Of a DNA stretch of 50,703 bases, positions 43,279 through 50,703 are shown piece after piece (position 1 is the stretch's first letter; each line of letters opens with the position of its first letter). The stretch comes from an uncultured Pirellula sp. (GTDB lineage Bacteria > Planctomycetota > Planctomycetia > Pirellulales > Pirellulaceae). Location: contig CAIOHR010000139.1 in NCBI GenBank assembly GCA_903858115.1, positions 1 through 50,703 of the forward strand, given 5' to 3'. The notes beneath the pieces were generated by a model, which saw nothing but the letters and a program-made list of their open reading frames with translations, had not been told where the DNA came from and ran no database searches. The translations under genes and the position numbers were made by a program.

Positions 43279-45744
43279 ATGTCTGCACCTGTTCGTACCT
43301 ACTTTACAACCGTGATCGCCATCTTCGGATGCGTCATGCTTTCCGAGAATGGGTTGTCGCAGGCCGTCGACATGTATTTAAAGAACGGAATGATGATTGG
43401 TCCTGCGCAATGGACTGAAATCAAGACCATCAAAAAAGAGGGATCGGTAAACAGCGCCGCGACCGGCGGGGCTCCAATCATCATTGAGGCGAATGATGGG
43501 ATGCGAACGATCTATTTTCATCGGATTCAAATCAATGATGGTGACCGAGAAACATGGGCCATATCACGCAAAGAAGTCAAGATCGAGCTGCCCAACAAAG
43601 AACTGGTAAGCACGACTTCCCGTTCGGTGACCGCATTTACGGAAGCATCCAGGTCCATGCCCTTTAGCAATCTTGGGCGCCGGATTTATCTGTTTGACAA
43701 TGATAAGGTTGCAGTCCAAGGGATTACCGAGATCACGCCTCGCTACTTGAAGGTCGAAGGTCTTCGGGGGGTCGAAGGTGATCTTGTTTGGGAAATGTAT
43801 ATGTCCTTGGATGCACTCGATCCAGAGACGCTGCGTACCATCCTGGAGACGAATGCGAACCCGAATAAAAGTCGCGACTATCTCGACATCGTCGAGCTTT
43901 ACGAAACAGCGAAGAGATATCGCGAGGCCAAAAGCGTTCTCGCAAAAGCAATTCAGCGATTCCCTGAGTTGGAAAGCAATCGTCCTAGCTTGAAACGATA
44001 CGATCAGTTGGCGGCGGATCAGTTGTTTGCTGCCGCTTCGAAAGCCAAGAAGCAGGCTGGACAATACGAGCTTGCAAAGAAGATCCTCAACTCGATCGAT
44101 TACGATCTTCTATCGCTAACGACACGACTAAAGGCGGATGCGGAAAAAGAAAAACTTGCCGCCGACAAACGAGACCAAGAAGAACTTCTCGGCTGGATTG
44201 CAGACGATGTATCAAAGGTTACCGATCCGCAGATACAGCAATCGTTTACCAAAGTCTTAGAGGAAATCCGAACCTTTCTGTCGCCGGATACCGAAGGCCG
44301 CTTCGCCGATTATCGACGGCTTCGTGAGAGTTCGAAACCGGATCAACGAGCCGCATTAGCCATGGGTGGATGGATCTACGGTGCTGGTTTAGCGGACGAT
44401 AACATTTCCATGGTCTCTTCTGGAGTAAAGGCCAAGCAGATCGTTATCGACTACCTTTCAACAGCAACACGAAACGATCAGCTTCTCGAAGAGATCGCAC
44501 GACTGGAGTCGGGTACCAGTCGCTATGTTTCGCGAATCGTGGCCAACATGGCACCGCCGTTTCCAACTCCAGACTCGAGCCTTTATCCTATTCGTTCGGT
44601 GGAAGACCCAGAGTTCCCAGACAAGATCACAGAGACGACAGTGCCTGGACGCTACCTGCTAGAAACGCCGCTAAAAGGGGAATTGCAGGGGCAGTCTTCG
44701 TACTGTTTGGTCCAGTTACCACCCGAGTACAACCCATATCGACGTTATCCGTGTGTGGTAACGATGCACAGCGAGAACTCCACGCCGGAAGACCAGATAG
44801 GCTGGTGGTGTGGCCAGTTTGATCGATCCAACAACCGGTGTTGGGGAGAAGCATCGAACAATGGTTACATTGTGATAGCCCCTTACTGGGCCAGACCAAA
44901 ACAACCTTCCTACAACTATACCGAGAACGAACATGCGGTAGTTCTCTCCTCGTTGTTTGATGCTCGTCGGCGTTTTAGTATTGATACCGATCGAACGTTT
45001 TTGTCGGGCCATTCGATGGGTGGATCCGGCGCGTGGGACATCGTGTTTGCTCATCCCGATCTTTGGGCCGGATGTGTCGTCATCGGTGGGCTGGGTGAAA
45101 AGTATGTAGAACAATACTGGCCAAACGCGAGCATGAGTCAATCGTGCAATGTTCCGTTTTACTTTGTCGATGGACAATTGACCGGTGTGACGAGTTCCAA
45201 GGGAGTCGAAGGGCAAGTCTTTGCCAATGAACGTGTTTGGGACAGCATGTTAAAAGATCGTAACATGGATGTCATGATCACGATCTATACCGGGCGAGGC
45301 TTGGATCACTATCGCGAAGAGCTACCTCGAATCATGGAGTGGATGAATCTCCCCAATCACGTGCGGAATTTCGCACCAGATAAATTCGAAGTGCGAACGG
45401 CGAGGAATGGAGACAAATTCTTCTGGTGGTTTGAAGCAGATCGCTTGTTTGCCGATAAGATGATCCATCCGCTTTTGTACAAAGCGGGATCAGAGTACAA
45501 GATTTCCGGATCGCTCAATCGCGATGCAAACGCCGTAACGATGGATACGGTGCCAGCGGACAAATACTCGATTTGGTTAACAGAAAAGATGCTGGATCTG
45601 AATCGAACATTGACCGTTCGCAGCAAAGGAAGTCAGTCCAAAAAAGTTGAACCAAAGTCGGATTCCCGAACTCTTCTCAGAGACGTTAGACAAAGGGCCG
45701 ATCGTCAGCATCCATTTTGGGTGCAGATCCCAATCCCCAACTAA
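43279..45744 (+). CDS. Secreted alpha/beta-hydrolase esterase with helical N-terminal half
   Basis: About 821 residues. A signal peptide (YFTTVIAIFGCVMLSENG, cleavage near SQA) is followed by a ~100-residue beta-rich part, then helical repeats resembling TPR-like pairs (DIVELYETAKRYREAKSVLA). The C-terminal part is an alpha/beta-hydrolase of the PHB-depolymerase/esterase type: YRRYPCVVTMHSEN, then FLSGHSMGGSGAWD with nucleophile Ser579, FYFVDGQLTG for the acid, and GLDHYREE for the His. It is probably a periplasmic or extracellular ester or peptide hydrolase. The ATG at 43279 is chosen for the signal peptide over 43210. It lies 27 bases before the AlkA-like gene, but that gene is probably independent in function. 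Confidence 0.85.
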   Translation: MSAPVRTYFTTVIAIFGCVMLSENGLSQAVDMYLKNGMMIGPAQWTEIKTIKKEGSVNSAATGGAPIIIEANDGMRTIYFHRIQINDGDRETWAISRKEVKIELPNKELVSTTSRSVTAFTEASRSMPFSNLGRRIYLFDNDKVAVQGITEITPRYLKVEGLRGVEGDLVWEMYMSLDALDPETLRTILETNANPNKSRDYLDIVELYETAKRYREAKSVLAKAIQRFPELESNRPSLKRYDQLAADQLFAAASKAKKQAGQYELAKKILNSIDYDLLSLTTRLKADAEKEKLAADKRDQEELLGWIADDVSKVTDPQIQQSFTKVLEEIRTFLSPDTEGRFADYRRLRESSKPDQRAALAMGGWIYGAGLADDNISMVSSGVKAKQIVIDYLSTATRNDQLLEEIARLESGTSRYVSRIVANMAPPFPTPDSSLYPIRSVEDPEFPDKITETTVPGRYLLETPLKGELQGQSSYCLVQLPPEYNPYRRYPCVVTMHSENSTPEDQIGWWCGQFDRSNNRCWGEASNNGYIVIAPYWARPKQPSYNYTENEHAVVLSSLFDARRRFSIDTDRTFLSGHSMGGSGAWDIVFAHPDLWAGCVVIGGLGEKYVEQYWPNASMSQSCNVPFYFVDGQLTGVTSSKGVEGQVFANERVWDSMLKDRNMDVMITIYTGRGLDHYREELPRIMEWMNLPNHVRNFAPDKFEVRTARNGDKFFWWFEADRLFADKMIHPLLYKAGSEYKISGSLNRDANAVTMDTVPADKYSIWLTEKMLDLNRTLTVRSKGSQSKKVEPKSDSRTLLRDVRQRADRQHPFWVQIPIPN

Positions 45745-45771
45745 CGCCTCCTTTGGAAAGCCGACTCGAGA

Positions 45772-46407
45772 ATGACCAGAGCGTATCAGCGCAAACTGCG
45801 ACTTGCAGAAACGCATTTGCAAACCGCATGTCCAACGCTAGCAGCATGGATAGAGATACATGGCAAATGTGAACTGAAGCCGGACTGGGAGCGAGAGACG
45901 TATGAAGCCCTCGTTCGCGCGGTTGCACACCAACAGCTGCATGGTAAAGCGGCAGAGTCTATTCTCTCTCGACTGACAGGACGATTTCCAGAGCAACCTT
46001 TCCCAACTCCGAAGCAGTTGAGTCGACTGCGGATGGAGAGTTATCGCACTTGCGGATTCTCGGAAGCGAAGGCATTAGCAATTATCGGGATTGCCAAAGC
46101 TCAGGAGCGTGGCAAGATTCCGAGCCGTGCCGATTCGGCAACAATGACCGATGAAGTGCTGATTTCGTCATTGATGCAATTGCGTGGAATCGGTCGATGG
46201 ACGGTGGAGATGTTTCTCATCTTCACGCTGGGGCGACTCGATGTGATGCCGGTGGATGATTTCGGTGTGCGATCGGCATTGATGCAGCTCCATGGTCTAC
46301 CAGAGATGCCAAAGAAATCCGAGTTCGCGACCTACACGAACGCTTGGAGTCCTTATCGAAGTATCGGCGCGTGGTATTTGTGGCGTTACGCCGATTCGCA
46401 AAAGTAG
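45772..46407 (+). CDS. DNA-3-methyladenine glycosylase II (AlkA-like, HhH-GPD)
   Basis: A 211-residue HhH-GPD superfamily protein. The helix-hairpin-helix (MQLRGIGRWTVEMFLIF, about residues 135-151) is followed by the Gly-Pro-Asp region LDVMPVDDFGVRSALMQL, in which Asp162/163 would be the catalytic acid. Upstream VRAVAHQQLHGKAAESILSR is the first helical domain. AlkA-type enzymes excise alkylated purines, starting base-excision repair. It is shorter than E. coli AlkA because it lacks the N-terminal TBP-like domain, as in many bacterial homologues. No Ada-type regulator is nearby, and it starts with a poor ribosome site. Confidence 0.93.
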   Translation: MTRAYQRKLRLAETHLQTACPTLAAWIEIHGKCELKPDWERETYEALVRAVAHQQLHGKAAESILSRLTGRFPEQPFPTPKQLSRLRMESYRTCGFSEAKALAIIGIAKAQERGKIPSRADSATMTDEVLISSLMQLRGIGRWTVEMFLIFTLGRLDVMPVDDFGVRSALMQLHGLPEMPKKSEFATYTNAWSPYRSIGAWYLWRYADSQK

Positions 46408-46414
46408 AATTCCG

Positions 46415-46783
46415 CTAAATACGCTGAATCATTTGTCCGACCAGTCGATCGAGAAGCACAACTCCCATCAGTTGATCGTTGTTACCAAGCACACGGGCGA
46501 GCTTACACTTTTGTGATACCATTTGATTCAGGACGGTTATCTGCCCTGTCGAGGGTTCGAACGTTGGGATTGGGTGGAGGCTTGGATAGACTTTTGCTTC
46601 TGCAACTTCGGATGTGTCGTAATAACCAACCAGTCTCTTGTTTTGTTCGTGTAGCACCGGTATCACGGCCTGATTCGGGAAATATAGAAGACATGCACAG
46701 CGATTGAGGTGGCCCGACCGGAATTCAGCACCGAATGCAAAGACAATCGGCTCTAGAAACGCGGCCGTTAGAGAGAATGTCAC
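46415..46783 (-). pseudogene. CBS-domain fragment of a CNNM/hemolysin-type transporter
   Basis: The 122-residue frame contains, in its second half, AVIPVLHEQNKRLVGYYDTS and KLARVLGNNDQLMGVVLLDR followed by LVGQMIQRI. This is the layout of the C-terminal CBS pair in DUF21-CBS (CNNM, 'hemolysin C-like') membrane proteins. The DUF21 membrane domain that should precede it is absent, and the first 40 residues look unlike it. The neighbouring upstream sequence (to 47117) contains only decayed frames. A truncated relic is the best reading; a stand-alone CBS protein is the alternative. Confidence 0.55.
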
Positions 46784-47117
46784 CTCAACAGCGCCAAAAG
46801 CGTCAAAAAAAGAATCGCGATGACTGAATCGCGAGATTTCGAACCGAATTCGATCGATGGAAACGTACCGCTACCTCGATCGAATTCTTTCGTTGCGCTT
46901 TAGAGACGCCTGTCGCTGGTTGCTAACCCATAAAACCGTCAGCCGATGTTCGCAAGATGCCGAACACCCAACTTGCTGGCCAACTCTCGCAGTCGATCGC
47001 GACTGGCTGACAGAAAACGACCTACCCACGGAACACCAACGTTGCAACCCAATCACAATGTAGACGGGAGCGTCTTCGAGCAGGAGGATTCTGCCAAGAG
47101 CTATGCACCTTTGAAAG
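46784..47117. other. Gap with only weak coding traces
   Basis: About 330 bases between the CBS fragment and the next gene. On the minus strand short pieces (SRDRLRELASKLGVRHLANI; DSVIAILFLTLLALL) look protein-like but lie in broken frames, perhaps remnants of the missing membrane half. No convincing gene, tRNA or repeat was seen. Confidence 0.4.
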
Positions 47118-48464
47118 TTACCTAAATCTCCAAACCCAATCGCTATTTTCTCCCACGGGCTCAGGTGGTTCGGGCGGTGTTTGCTTGATCCGCGAAGGAA
47201 TATAAAACCCCCAAACCGTAGCGGTATCCCTTTGCGCATTCAGCCGGTAACCGAAAGGCTTGCCGCCGATGGGCGCCAACGAAACAGGGTCCAAGTTCAC
47301 CTTCGCAAGTTCCTCAAGGTTGCTAGGTAAGTTGCCATGTTTGTGTCTGTAGAGCTGAACTCCGATAGCGATCAATGCAAGCTTGCGCTTCATTTCATTG
47401 CGGACATAGACCGTACCCGCAGCGACAACAGGTGTTGCGCCACCCAAAGCCATTGCATCGACAGAATTTTCGGTAAATCCAAATTGCTCTATCTCATGCA
47501 AGCTTTCTTCAATCAACCGCATGAATGCATCTCCATCCTCGAATTTTGCCAACTCAAGACGATCAAGTAGCTTCAGCAATCGTAGTCTGGATTTCGCTGA
47601 TCCACCAAAGAGCGTGAAACTCTGGTTCGAAGCTAGGGACTCAAGAGCAGACAGAAGCATGCCACGTTCGCCCTTTAAGGCTAGCTGAAAGTGTCGCGGT
47701 GACACCGGGACAGAAAAGTGTTCAAGCAACTGTTGTAGTTGTTCTTCGTTGAAAATGGACAACTCAACTGCTTCCTGGACAACACCCAACGAATTCTGGC
47801 TGGCTGCACTAGCCAACAGAAATGAATTGATCGACGGAGTTCCATCGAGAAGATTGGAAAGTCCTGTGAAGCACCGAATGTCTTCAAGTACCGCAGCCGG
47901 GTTGTTGAATCGCAACGCAACGTAGGACTCGAATCGAGTCAAATGGATCGCCTGTTTGTAGCCACTGTAACTACTAGAATACCCCTGGCCTTCCCCCTCA
48001 TAGTTCATGGGCAAGTAAACGCCTCGACTCTTCATTGCCAGTTTTCGCAACCGGTCCCGAAGCGATTTTGTTTCGGTCAAAAACTTAATAGCCCCCGCTT
48101 CGGCTTCCCAAGGTTGTCCTCGCGGAGGAACGCGATCATCCTTCAAATGAGAATTTCCAAGATACGGAAACGACTCGGTTGCTTCCAGAAACTCGATAGT
48201 GGTCAATTCGTCGAACAGTGAATTCCATTCATCCGTCAGCTCTCGATTCGTTGAACTCTCATGGAGTTTCTTAACTCCGTCTGCATTGACCGGCGAGCCT
48301 TGGGTTGAAAGCAAATCGATGTCCGCTAGTAACTCCTGTTGTTGGGCACGATTGTCCGAAATTCTCCAAGCCACGAAACCAACACAAAGAAATGAGGCTA
48401 CGCCGGTGGTGACTAAAAGCAGTCGAATCGAATTCTTTCGGAAATGAGATGAGTGAACAGACAT
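47118..48464 (-). CDS. Single-pass membrane protein of unknown function
   Basis: About 448 residues. One membrane helix near the N-terminus (RLLLVTTGVASFLCVGFVAW) places the rest outside the cytoplasm. The body is helical (for example LEDIRCFTGLSNLLDG, SFLLASAASQNSLGVVQEAV). Near the end, LYRHKHGNLPSNLEELAK followed by PIGGKPFGYRLNAQ resembles the closing motif of type II secretion pseudopilins and of planctomycete DUF-type proteins ('.Y...G..P..L..L'). It could therefore be a pilin-like or secretion accessory protein, but no prepilin cleavage site is seen. The ATG at 48464 is preferred over 48506. The stop is near the decayed region at 46784-47117; an ankyrin-SUFU gene lies upstream. Confidence 0.7.
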   Translation of the reverse strand: MSVHSSHFRKNSIRLLLVTTGVASFLCVGFVAWRISDNRAQQQELLADIDLLSTQGSPVNADGVKKLHESSTNRELTDEWNSLFDELTTIEFLEATESFPYLGNSHLKDDRVPPRGQPWEAEAGAIKFLTETKSLRDRLRKLAMKSRGVYLPMNYEGEGQGYSSSYSGYKQAIHLTRFESYVALRFNNPAAVLEDIRCFTGLSNLLDGTPSINSFLLASAASQNSLGVVQEAVELSIFNEEQLQQLLEHFSVPVSPRHFQLALKGERGMLLSALESLASNQSFTLFGGSAKSRLRLLKLLDRLELAKFEDGDAFMRLIEESLHEIEQFGFTENSVDAMALGGATPVVAAGTVYVRNEMKRKLALIAIGVQLYRHKHGNLPSNLEELAKVNLDPVSLAPIGGKPFGYRLNAQRDTATVWGFYIPSRIKQTPPEPPEPVGENSDWVWRFR

Positions 48465-48568
48465 AACGGATTCGTTCTTTATCAAGTGGTTCGGGCTGCT
48501 ACACAAATGGCTTGATGTTGCTTACTTCCAAGCGACCATTCTCTTTCCGTGCAGAGTACGCCAGATGG

Positions 48569-49696
48569 CTAAACAAGTCCAACGTTTTTTCTGACAAACA
48601 TTTGATGGGGTTGAATCTTGTTCTCGTCGAAGCGTTTGCCTAATTCTCCTAGACCATGTTTCTGAACAAGGTCGTATTCTTCCTTGTAAATAGGAATCGC
48701 ATTCAAGATGACGATCTGTTTCTCTTCGCTCACGAAGATTGGATCTCTCCGCGAATGCATGATCATCCAAACAGAAAGTTCTGTGTTCGACGCGAAAGGC
48801 TGAGGTGGCGAGCCATTGGGATAGAAGAACAAGGTGGTCATTGGTTCGTCTGTTTCGTGCGGATAGTAGGCGAGGCGCCGAAGCCACGTTACAGGCCAAG
48901 CATTCTCGTCCGTCTTGAGCAACTCAGGACCGATGGGCCACTCGTAGGGCAAAATCATTTCGAGTTCGACAAATCGGTTGGCTTCGTCCCCTGTTTCGAC
49001 CGGAATCGGTTCTGCAGACATCCCTTCCGTTTGAAAAACATATTGATAACTGTCGTCAACAACATGAATATTGATCTTGGGGTGAGTTCCAACCATCGAT
49101 TGAATGGTCGCCATCGGCTGCTTGCCAAAGTTTTCCTCGAAGTAGCCTTCCATAAGCTTGGAAAGCTCCGGTGGCGGAGGAGGCGTCCAGCCGAGTTCCT
49201 TCGCAGTTTTTCCCCCAATAGATCGCAGGTACTCTATGATCTCAGGCCAATCTGCGATCATCGCCCGATCCAAAGGGGACATGCCCAATTCAATCCCGTT
49301 GATCGCAGCGTCGTATTGGACCAAGAGTTTCACCATCTCGAGATTGCCTTTAGCAATAGCGAGCGCAAGCGTATGACAACAAATTTCGCCGTTCACTTCG
49401 TGATTGATCTTAGCACCTAGTTCCAACAGTCTCTTCGCCGCTTCGATCTTGCACGAGCCGCCGAGACAAGAATCACAAATGGGATCGTTGGCATTTACAT
49501 CGGCGCCCAGTCTGACAAGGGCGTCGATTAAGTCTGGACTGTTTTGGTCCACTGCCGCAATGAGTTTGTAAGAAAAATGCTCAACACTACCGTCGCCGTA
49601 AAGGTCAGGGGTTGCCTTCATAAGCGACTCGTATTTTTCGGCATTAGATTCGTTGAACGTGCGGTTCACCAATTGATGTAGTTCGTCGTTGCTCAT
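48569..49696 (-). CDS. Ankyrin repeats fused to a SUFU (suppressor of fused) domain
   Basis: A 375-residue soluble protein. The N-terminal half (about 25-150) contains ankyrin repeats (LIDALVRLGADVNANDPICD, AKRLLELGAKINHEVNGEIC, LEMVKLLVQYDAAINGIELG). The C-terminal ~175 residues match the bacterial SUFU domain: VELEMILPYEWPIGPELLKT, WLRRLAYYPHETDEPMTTLF, NGSPPQPFASNTELSVWMIM and IPIYKEEYDLVQKHGLGELG. Bacterial SUFU and ankyrin proteins are known immunity types in polymorphic toxin loci, so this may neutralise a toxin. It lies four bases after a small gene that looks like part of such a toxin. The C-terminus of a close relative is cut by the window edge at 50553. Confidence 0.88.
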   Translation of the reverse strand: MSNDELHQLVNRTFNESNAEKYESLMKATPDLYGDGSVEHFSYKLIAAVDQNSPDLIDALVRLGADVNANDPICDSCLGGSCKIEAAKRLLELGAKINHEVNGEICCHTLALAIAKGNLEMVKLLVQYDAAINGIELGMSPLDRAMIADWPEIIEYLRSIGGKTAKELGWTPPPPPELSKLMEGYFEENFGKQPMATIQSMVGTHPKINIHVVDDSYQYVFQTEGMSAEPIPVETGDEANRFVELEMILPYEWPIGPELLKTDENAWPVTWLRRLAYYPHETDEPMTTLFFYPNGSPPQPFASNTELSVWMIMHSRRDPIFVSEEKQIVILNAIPIYKEEYDLVQKHGLGELGKRFDENKIQPHQMFVRKNVGLV

Positions 49697-49700
49697 TTTC

Positions 49701-49946
49701 TCACTTTTGAATTCTGTGTTTGAAGTAGTCCGGCCATGCGGATTGAATGAAGTCCTCGGCTTCTTGTTGAAGCGCGAGGATTATCTTCTGCCGTGTCTCA
49801 TCATACGACAAGTTCTGCTTACTCGCGACTTCAACTGCGTTTCTCACACTATCACCCACCCCGATATTAACCGCAAGCGTATGCCCACGATTCGGAGCGA
49901 AAACAAGCACTTCTTTAGCATAGATCGGATCGATCCCATAGTCCAT
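49701..49946 (-). CDS. Small protein, likely tail of a frameshifted toxin-type gene
   Basis: An 81-residue helical protein (MDYGIDPIYAKEVLVFAPNR; DSVRNAVEVASKQNLSYDET; ILALQQEAEDFIQSAWPDYF). It starts as an internal-looking sequence: upstream of its ATG the same frame reads KAITDEDVLVQNTL without an in-frame start, back to a TAG. One frame over, the sequence further upstream reads HYAPTIGSVVRLEVNGSWVE, which also looks like protein. So the ATG-initiated piece is probably the end of a larger gene broken by a frameshift near 49990-50005. The four-base gap to the SUFU gene is the arrangement of a toxin tip and its immunity gene. No known toxin motif is recognised. Confidence 0.5.
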   Translation of the reverse strand: MDYGIDPIYAKEVLVFAPNRGHTLAVNIGVGDSVRNAVEVASKQNLSYDETRQKIILALQQEAEDFIQSAWPDYFKHRIQK

Positions 49947-50552
49947 TAGAGTGTTCTGTACGAGTACATCTTCGTCGGTGATAGCCTTCTTGTACCTCTA
50001 CCCACGAACCGTTGACTTCCAATCGAACTACGGAACCGATCGTAGGAGCATAGTGTTGTGGGTGGCACTTGCGCCGTTAGGGACCAATAAGACGCATTGC
50101 CGAAAAGAACGAAAGCGAAAAAATTGCGTTGATCCTTGATTGGATAGTGGAGTTGACGCAGAGTTGATTGTTGCTTGAACGTAGCTTCGTACTAACTTCG
50201 GAAGAGTGACTGAACTCAGACGGCGCGATTTGTGGTAGTTCGTCAGCGACGTGTTTCAATGCTCCGACGGAGCGATTGCAGCATCGATATTCTGTCGCTC
50301 CTCCGAAGCTTTCAATTCGTGTTGAGCCGGCAATCGGCGGTTAACAACGCCGCCTAAGATTTGCCGCTCCTCCGAAGCTACCGGATCCAATTCAGTGCTA
50401 TATGAGCTTTTCGAAGACTCAAAAAGTGAATTTGTATTTTTTCGTTTTCTCTCGTTCTTTTCGGCAATCGCCTTCTTAACCCACGGTGTCTCGTGGCTAA
50501 CCAATCAATGATTTTGATGTGCCGAAATGCATGGCGATTCGTTTTCAGAGAT
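49947..50552. other. Spacer with short repeats and broken coding traces
   Basis: About 600 bases between the SUFU genes. It holds the upstream half of the possible frameshifted gene (to about 50075), a palindrome GCTCC-GAC-GGAGC at 50261-50273, and a 15-base direct repeat, CGCTCCTCCGAAGCT, at 50296-50310 and 50365-50379. No intact gene is convincing. The repeat cluster resembles the short dispersed repeats seen between planctomycete accessory genes; dispersal elsewhere in the genome is inference. Confidence 0.5.
50261..50379. repeat. Short repeat cluster (palindrome plus 15-base direct repeat)
   Basis: CGCTCCTCCGAAGCT occurs twice, 69 bases apart, and a GCTCC/GGAGC palindrome lies 23 bases before the first copy. 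Between the two direct copies lies 'GGCGGTTAACAACGCCGCC', itself nearly self-complementary (GGCG...CGCC). The cluster may form structured DNA or RNA. Confidence 0.55.
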
Positions 50553-50703
50553 CTACGGCTCCAAACCGACATTTTTCTTTCGTAAGAACATTCTGTGCGC
50601 ATGGAGTTTTTTTTCGTCGAGCCTCTTGGCCAACTCACCAATTCCATGCTTCTGAACGAGGTCGTACTCTTCGCGGAACAAGGGAACTGCTTTGTATATC
50701 ACG
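50553..50703 (-). CDS. Second SUFU-domain protein, C-terminal end only
   Basis: The frame is open at the right window edge and stops at TAG 50553-50555, giving 49 residues. VIYKAVPLFREEYDLVQKHG continues with IGELAKRLDEKKL and ends RMFLRKKNVGLEP. This is collinear with the end of the SUFU protein at 48569 (IPIYKEEYDLVQKHGLGELG, then KRFDENKI and MFVRKNVGLV). The two are therefore close relatives in tandem, and this gene must extend to the right of the window. A run of eight As within the coding strand (50607-50614) is a possible slippage site. Its role is inferred to match the intact copy. Confidence 0.85.
   Translation of the reverse strand, partial: VIYKAVPLFREEYDLVQKHGIGELAKRLDEKKLHAHRMFLRKKNVGLEP

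Noticed and set aside
46857..47063. Plus-strand frame of 68 codons
   Set aside because: No start signal and no protein-like pattern; it lies in a decayed stretch.
48656..49420. Plus-strand frame of 254 codons
   Set aside because: It is antisense to the ankyrin-SUFU gene, has unnatural Arg-rich composition and no domain.
1..50703. CRISPR arrays, rRNA and tRNA genes
   Set aside because: No regularly spaced repeats and no conserved rRNA or tRNA segments were seen on either strand.

Overview
The window looks like a chromosomal segment of a planctomycete, most likely from the Pirellulaceae/Pirellulales. The evidence is a paired cytochrome-c/DUF1549/DUF1553 gene and DUF1501 gene, a formylglycine sulfatase, a planctomycete-style exosortase, many large secreted proteins of unknown function, a short membrane protein of the 'MKFSITDILW' type, RHS proteins, and mostly poor Shine-Dalgarno sequences. 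Base composition looks close to balanced by eye. No rRNA, tRNA or CRISPR array was found.

Layout. 1-2814: accessory edge with the end of a tyrosine recombinase, a short orphan RHS core carrying a Cys-rich HExxH tip, a directly adjacent LRR-like membrane protein that may be its immunity partner, then a decayed stretch. 2815-5049 (minus): a TIM-barrel sugar epimerase-like protein, a small secreted protein and an RraA-like protein. 5054-12552 (plus): a large secreted protein, two coupled envelope coiled-coil proteins and a cysteine-free FmdB-like protein. 12554-15083: an ActR/RegA-type response regulator divergent from an acetate-type symporter. 15331-21557 (plus): a TolC-like lipoprotein, then the PSD1/DUF1501 pair. 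21584-24264 (minus): exosortase-like protein and TPR protein, translationally coupled. 24340-29879: waaA (Kdo transferase), speA (arginine decarboxylase), a PDZ/LRR-like secreted protein and thiL. 29980-32356: ECF sigma factor, putative membrane anti-sigma factor and secreted PDZ protein, ended by two hairpins. 32485-35486 (minus): intact sulfatase, scattered pieces of a dead sulfatase, a small membrane protein and a VOC protein. 35802-39533: a TetR/CecR-type repressor with a visible promoter and operator, followed by a DevC/DevA/DevB-like ABC exporter, with an IS66 tnpB remnant at its end. 39784-46407 (plus): an unknown protein with a TTG start and strong SD, an M3 peptidase, a secreted esterase and an AlkA-like glycosylase. 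46415-50703 (minus): a CBS-domain fragment, a membrane-anchored unknown, and a second accessory edge with an ankyrin-SUFU protein, a frameshifted possible toxin remnant, a repeat-bearing spacer and the end of a second SUFU protein.

How they fit together. The core is envelope biology: LPS assembly (waaA), exosortase-type processing, outer-membrane efflux, a sigma/anti-sigma/PDZ stress module and sulfated-polysaccharide degradation. Both ends look like polymorphic-toxin territory: RHS pieces, candidate immunity proteins and decayed copies. These edges, and the decayed material at 33979-35030 and 46415-47117, are where turnover is most visible.
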